Of a stretch of 64,000 nt of DNA, positions 61,295 through 64,000 are shown one piece after another (within the stretch, counting starts at the first letter, position 1; every line of letters begins with the position of its first letter). The DNA is taken from NCBI RefSeq assembly GCF_003867015.1, contig NZ_CP032548.1, positions 496,001 to 560,000 on the forward strand, in the 5' to 3' direction. Origin of the DNA: Tenacibaculum singaporense (lineage in GTDB: Bacteria > Bacteroidota > Bacteroidia > Flavobacteriales > Flavobacteriaceae). The position numbers and the translations under genes are program-made. The notes beneath the pieces were generated by a model. The model did not search any database and was not told the DNA's origin. It saw only the letters and a program-made list of their open reading frames with translations.

Positions 61295-61807
61295 TTAATC
61301 CATAAAAATAGATTTCAACTCTATTGCTTCCTTAGGGTCCATTTTCCCTGCTAAAACCAAACTTAATTGCTTTCTACGCAATGCTGCTTCGTAACGTTGT
61401 TTTTCTAATTCGGTTTCTGGTTCAATTTGAGGAATTGGTACTGGTTTTCCTGTTTCATCAACAGCAACAAACGTGTAAATTCCTTCATTTACCTTCGTTT
61501 TTTCACCAGATTGACGGTCTTCAATCCAAACATCTACATAAATTTCCATTGATGATTTAAAAGCACGTGAAACCTTTGCTTCTAAAGTTACCACACTCCC
61601 TACAGGTACCGATTTGGTAAAGGCTACGTGGTTTACAGAGGCTGTTACTACAATTCTTCTCGAATGACGGCGTGCAGCAATACTACAAGCTCTATCCATA
61701 CGAGCTAATAACTCTCCTCCAAAAAGATTATCTAAATAATTTGTTTCTCCTGGTAAAACTAAATCGGTAAGTACAGTTAACGATTCTCTTGGTGATTTTG
61801 CTCTCAT
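61295..61807 (-). CDS. Acyl-CoA thioesterase (hotdog fold)
   Basis: This protein has 170 residues from the ATG at 61807; the TTG immediately upstream was not used. It is of the YciA/cytosolic thioesterase type: LPGETNYLDNLFGGELLARMD carries the catalytic Asn/Asp region, followed by ASVNHVAFTKSVPVGSVVTL and TFVAVDETGKPVPIP. It hydrolyses acyl-CoA to free acid and CoA in the cytoplasm. It is convergent with the AI-2E gene, with only 6 bp between stops. Confidence 0.9.
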   Translation of the reverse strand: MRAKSPRESLTVLTDLVLPGETNYLDNLFGGELLARMDRACSIAARRHSRRIVVTASVNHVAFTKSVPVGSVVTLEAKVSRAFKSSMEIYVDVWIEDRQSGEKTKVNEGIYTFVAVDETGKPVPIPQIEPETELEKQRYEAALRRKQLSLVLAGKMDPKEAIELKSIFMD

Positions 61808-61866
61808 CAATTAAATTTTGATGCAAAGATACAGCAACAAAAAAATCTACCTAAAATAAATGCAGT

Positions 61867-62760
61867 TTATTTAGCCAATAACCAAGCGTCTTCGCTAACA
61901 GATTCTTTAATAATTTCTAAGGCTTTTCTAGCTTCTTCTTTAGTTACATAACTTGCAAAAGCTACTTGAGTTAAACCTAAGCCATTCTTTCCAACAATAG
62001 AAGCATCATACCCTTTATCTTGTAACTCTGCTAATTTGTTTTCAGCATTGTGCTCTTCTTGAAAAGCTCCTGCAATGATATGAAAGTTTCTATCTTCTTT
62101 ACTAACATTTAAGTTAATAGTAGGTAACGGATTTTCAATTACAAAAGTTGCTGATTGAATCTTCTTCTCAACAGCTTCTTCTTGGTTTGCTAATACTTGT
62201 TGTTGATTTTGAACACCATTCCAACCCACATAAGCAATTCCTACAAAAACCGCTGCAGCTGCAGTTCTTTTTAAATACAACGGAATTGTTTTTCTGCTTT
62301 CTTTAGTAGTGGCAGGTAATGACTTAATTGCTACTTCTTTGACTCTTTCTACAGAAGGTGTTGAAACCTCAGCTAATCCAAAAGATTCTTTTAAAAAGTT
62401 ACTTGATGGATTTGGTTCAAAAATAATTTGTTTTGCTTCGTTTAATGACAAGCTTCCTACAGAAGCAACAGTAACAGTTGTTGTTGCTAACTTTTCATTC
62501 CATTGTGCAACTTCCTCTGCAATAAAAGCAATAGCTTCTTCAAAAGAAATATTTTTACTTGAAGCTATATAGTTTGCCAATAAACCGTCATTATGCTGTA
62601 AATATGCATTAAACGTTAGTTGTTTTTTTGGCGGATAAAAAGTGTGAGTAGTTGTATTTACTCTAGCACCAATTTTATTGGTTACAAATCCTCCAAAATT
62701 AGGAACAATTACGCAATCGTATCTATATAATAAATCGTTAATGTAGTTGGCTAATGTCAT
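61867..62760 (-). CDS. HU-CCDC81 and SPOR domain protein
   Basis: In this 297-residue protein, residues 1-130 match the bacterial HU-CCDC81 domains found in Bacteroidota (MTLANYINDLLYRYDCVIVP, FGGFVTNKIGA). One membrane helix lies near 167-183 (AAAAVFVGIAYVGW). Residues about 225-297 form a SPOR domain (FHIIAGAFQEEHNAENKLAEL), which binds denuded peptidoglycan at the septum. The protein thus links a cytoplasmic domain to the periplasmic division site. It has no close partner and is divergent from dprA. Confidence 0.88.
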   Translation of the reverse strand: MTLANYINDLLYRYDCVIVPNFGGFVTNKIGARVNTTTHTFYPPKKQLTFNAYLQHNDGLLANYIASSKNISFEEAIAFIAEEVAQWNEKLATTTVTVASVGSLSLNEAKQIIFEPNPSSNFLKESFGLAEVSTPSVERVKEVAIKSLPATTKESRKTIPLYLKRTAAAAVFVGIAYVGWNGVQNQQQVLANQEEAVEKKIQSATFVIENPLPTINLNVSKEDRNFHIIAGAFQEEHNAENKLAELQDKGYDASIVGKNGLGLTQVAFASYVTKEEARKALEIIKESVSEDAWLLAK

Positions 62761-62855
62761 AATAACAAATATAGCTTTTTAGTGCATTACTTTCAAGTAT
62801 TCTTGTAATTTTTATTAACAGTTTTTTGTATATTGATACTCAAATTATTGCTATC

Positions 62856-63953
62856 ATGAATACAGAAAAATTACTTGCTATTTTACGTTTACAAGCAACT
62901 AAAAACATAGGTGATATTTTGGCAAAAAGGCTAATTACCTCTGTAGGAAGTGTTGAACAAGTATTTTTAGAGAAGAAAAATGTACTCCATAAAATTAACG
63001 GAATAGGAACTCATGTAACTCAATATCTTTTTGATGAAAGTAACCTGAAAAGAGCAGAGGAGGAGCTGTATTATATTCAACAAAACAACACTACTTTTTC
63101 TTATTTTTTAGATGACAATTATCCGCAACAGCTAAAACATTGTATTGATGCTCCAATCTTACTTTTTAAAGACGGCAACCTCAACTTAAACAATGATAAA
63201 ATTATTTCGATTGTAGGAACTCGGAAAATGAGTTCGTACGGACGCGATTTCTGCAATCAACTTATTAAAGACTTAAAAGAATACAATCCTATAATTGTAA
63301 GTGGTTTTGCTTATGGAGTAGATATTTGCGCACACAAAGCTGCAATAAAAAACAACCTGCAAACTATTGCTGTCTTAGCACACGGATTGGATGAAATATA
63401 CCCAAAAACACATAAAAAATATATTCATCAAGTAAATGAGAATGGTGGTTTTATTACCGAGTTTTGGCACCATGAGCAACCTATGAGAGAAAATTTTTTA
63501 AAACGAAATCGTATTGTAGCTGGGCTATCTAAAGCAACCATTATTATTGAATCTGCTAAAAAAGGAGGGTCGTTAGTTACTGCTGATATTGCCAATTCGT
63601 ACAATCGTGATGTGTTTGCGCTACCGGGTAGAGCAACCGATATATATAGCAAAGGTTGTAACAACCTCATTAAAAACAATCAAGCACATTTATTAACCTC
63701 TGCTGAAGATATTGTAAAAATGCTTAATTGGGATTTACAGAAAACTGCCATACCTAAGCAAGAAAAGTTATTTGTTGATTTGAATGAAACCGAACAAAAA
63801 ATACACGATTACTTAGAGCAAAATGGTAAACAATTGTTAGATGTTATTGCGTTAGATTGTAATCTTCCTACTTATCAACTATCCTCTGTTTTGGTTCAAA
63901 TGGAATTAAAAGGGGTTATAAAACCTTTACCCGGAAAAATGTTTGAAGTTTAG
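62856..63953 (+). CDS. dprA: DNA processing protein DprA
   Basis: This protein has 365 residues from the ATG at 62856 (an earlier in-frame TTG was rejected). It loads RecA on incoming single-stranded DNA in natural transformation. The N-terminal helical part (1-75) has a KINGIGTHVTQYL helix-hairpin-helix. The Rossmann domain has IVGTRKMSSYG, VVSGFAYGVDICAHKAAI-like sequence and VFALPGRATD. A C-terminal winged-helix part (about 310-365, KIHDYLEQNGKQLLDVIAL) is present. All typical features are there. Confidence 0.94.
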   Translation: MNTEKLLAILRLQATKNIGDILAKRLITSVGSVEQVFLEKKNVLHKINGIGTHVTQYLFDESNLKRAEEELYYIQQNNTTFSYFLDDNYPQQLKHCIDAPILLFKDGNLNLNNDKIISIVGTRKMSSYGRDFCNQLIKDLKEYNPIIVSGFAYGVDICAHKAAIKNNLQTIAVLAHGLDEIYPKTHKKYIHQVNENGGFITEFWHHEQPMRENFLKRNRIVAGLSKATIIIESAKKGGSLVTADIANSYNRDVFALPGRATDIYSKGCNNLIKNNQAHLLTSAEDIVKMLNWDLQKTAIPKQEKLFVDLNETEQKIHDYLEQNGKQLLDVIALDCNLPTYQLSSVLVQMELKGVIKPLPGKMFEV

Positions 63954-63965
63954 TACCTTTGAAGC

Positions 63966-64000
63966 ATGTCAGAATATAAACTCATATCACAAAAAAAACC
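63966..64000 (+). CDS. Start of a further gene (partial)
   Basis: An ATG at 63966-63968, 12 bp after the dprA stop, opens a frame (MSEYKLISQKK) that runs off the right edge. Close spacing suggests it is co-transcribed with dprA. The product cannot be identified from 11 codons. Confidence 0.45.
   Translation, partial: MSEYKLISQKK

Noticed and set aside
62856..63953. dprA as part of a defence island
   Set aside because: The neighbours are ordinary core genes and all DprA motifs are normal.

Overview
The window is AT-rich DNA from a marine-type member of the Flavobacteriaceae (Bacteroidota), most like Tenacibaculum or a close relative. The evidence is four very large secreted proteins ending in type IX secretion (T9SS) sorting domains, GEVED modules, Bacteroidota-type promoters with a TAnnTTTG -7 box, few Shine-Dalgarno sites, and typical flavobacterial families (DUF4292, DUF4153, HU-CCDC81/SPOR, DUF6909-like). 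The genus is an inference; no rRNA is present.

Region 1 (1 to about 11,174) looks like an integrated mobile element abutting the 3' end of a tRNA-Leu(CAA) gene. All its genes run leftward except a rightward LexA/S24-type repressor at the right end. The leftward block contains a small basic protein, a large helix-turn-helix protein (possible replication initiator), a zinc-ribbon protein, several small unknowns, a two-gene restriction-modification cassette (nuclease-methylase fusion plus specificity subunit), and three proteins with C-terminal membrane anchors, one with a transglutaminase-like core. No integrase, relaxase, capsid or tail gene is recognisable; the element continues past the left edge.

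Region 2 (11.2 to 19.8 kb) is core chromosome: prs-rplY, pth, queD, two tiny membrane-protein ORFs, an enoyl-CoA hydratase-family gene, a MATE exporter, mutS and a TrmH-family methyltransferase.

Region 3 (19.8 to 23.4 kb) is the most unusual part. A 40-residue Gly-rich peptide gene precedes a TPR-histidine kinase and response regulator. Immediately downstream lies an array of three promoters with identical geometry: a CGG half-site, a second CGG 22 bp later, and a -7 box 34 bp after that. Each promoter drives a short unit ending in a strong hairpin terminator. Two units look like non-coding RNAs of 75-80 nt; the third encodes a 33-residue cationic peptide. I infer that the adjacent two-component system controls this array.

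Region 4 (23.4 to 40.4 kb) is mostly core genes: glpK, a PNPOx-family protein, a lipoprotein, a 44-residue membrane peptide, a glutaryl-CoA dehydrogenase-like enzyme, rnpA, an S41 protease, a DUF6909-like protein, purD, an acetyltransferase, a PhoR/PhoB-like pair, a DUF4153 membrane protein, a predicted 3'-5' exonuclease, a Cys-rich double-glycine leader peptide, and an ABC-F ATPase.

Region 5 (40.5 to 54.2 kb) holds four tandem leftward genes for secreted modular proteins: a BNR/Asp-box protein, an M4 metalloprotease and two M43 metalloproteases. All share the order FN3-GEVED-FN3-GEVED-T9SS sorting domain.

Region 6 (54.4 to 64 kb) is core: a double-domain oligopeptide ABC ATPase, a sugar nucleotidyltransferase, a TPR protein, a DUF4292 lipoprotein, an EnvC-like LytM protein, an AI-2E family permease, an acyl-CoA thioesterase, an HU-CCDC81/SPOR protein, dprA, and the first codons of one more gene.
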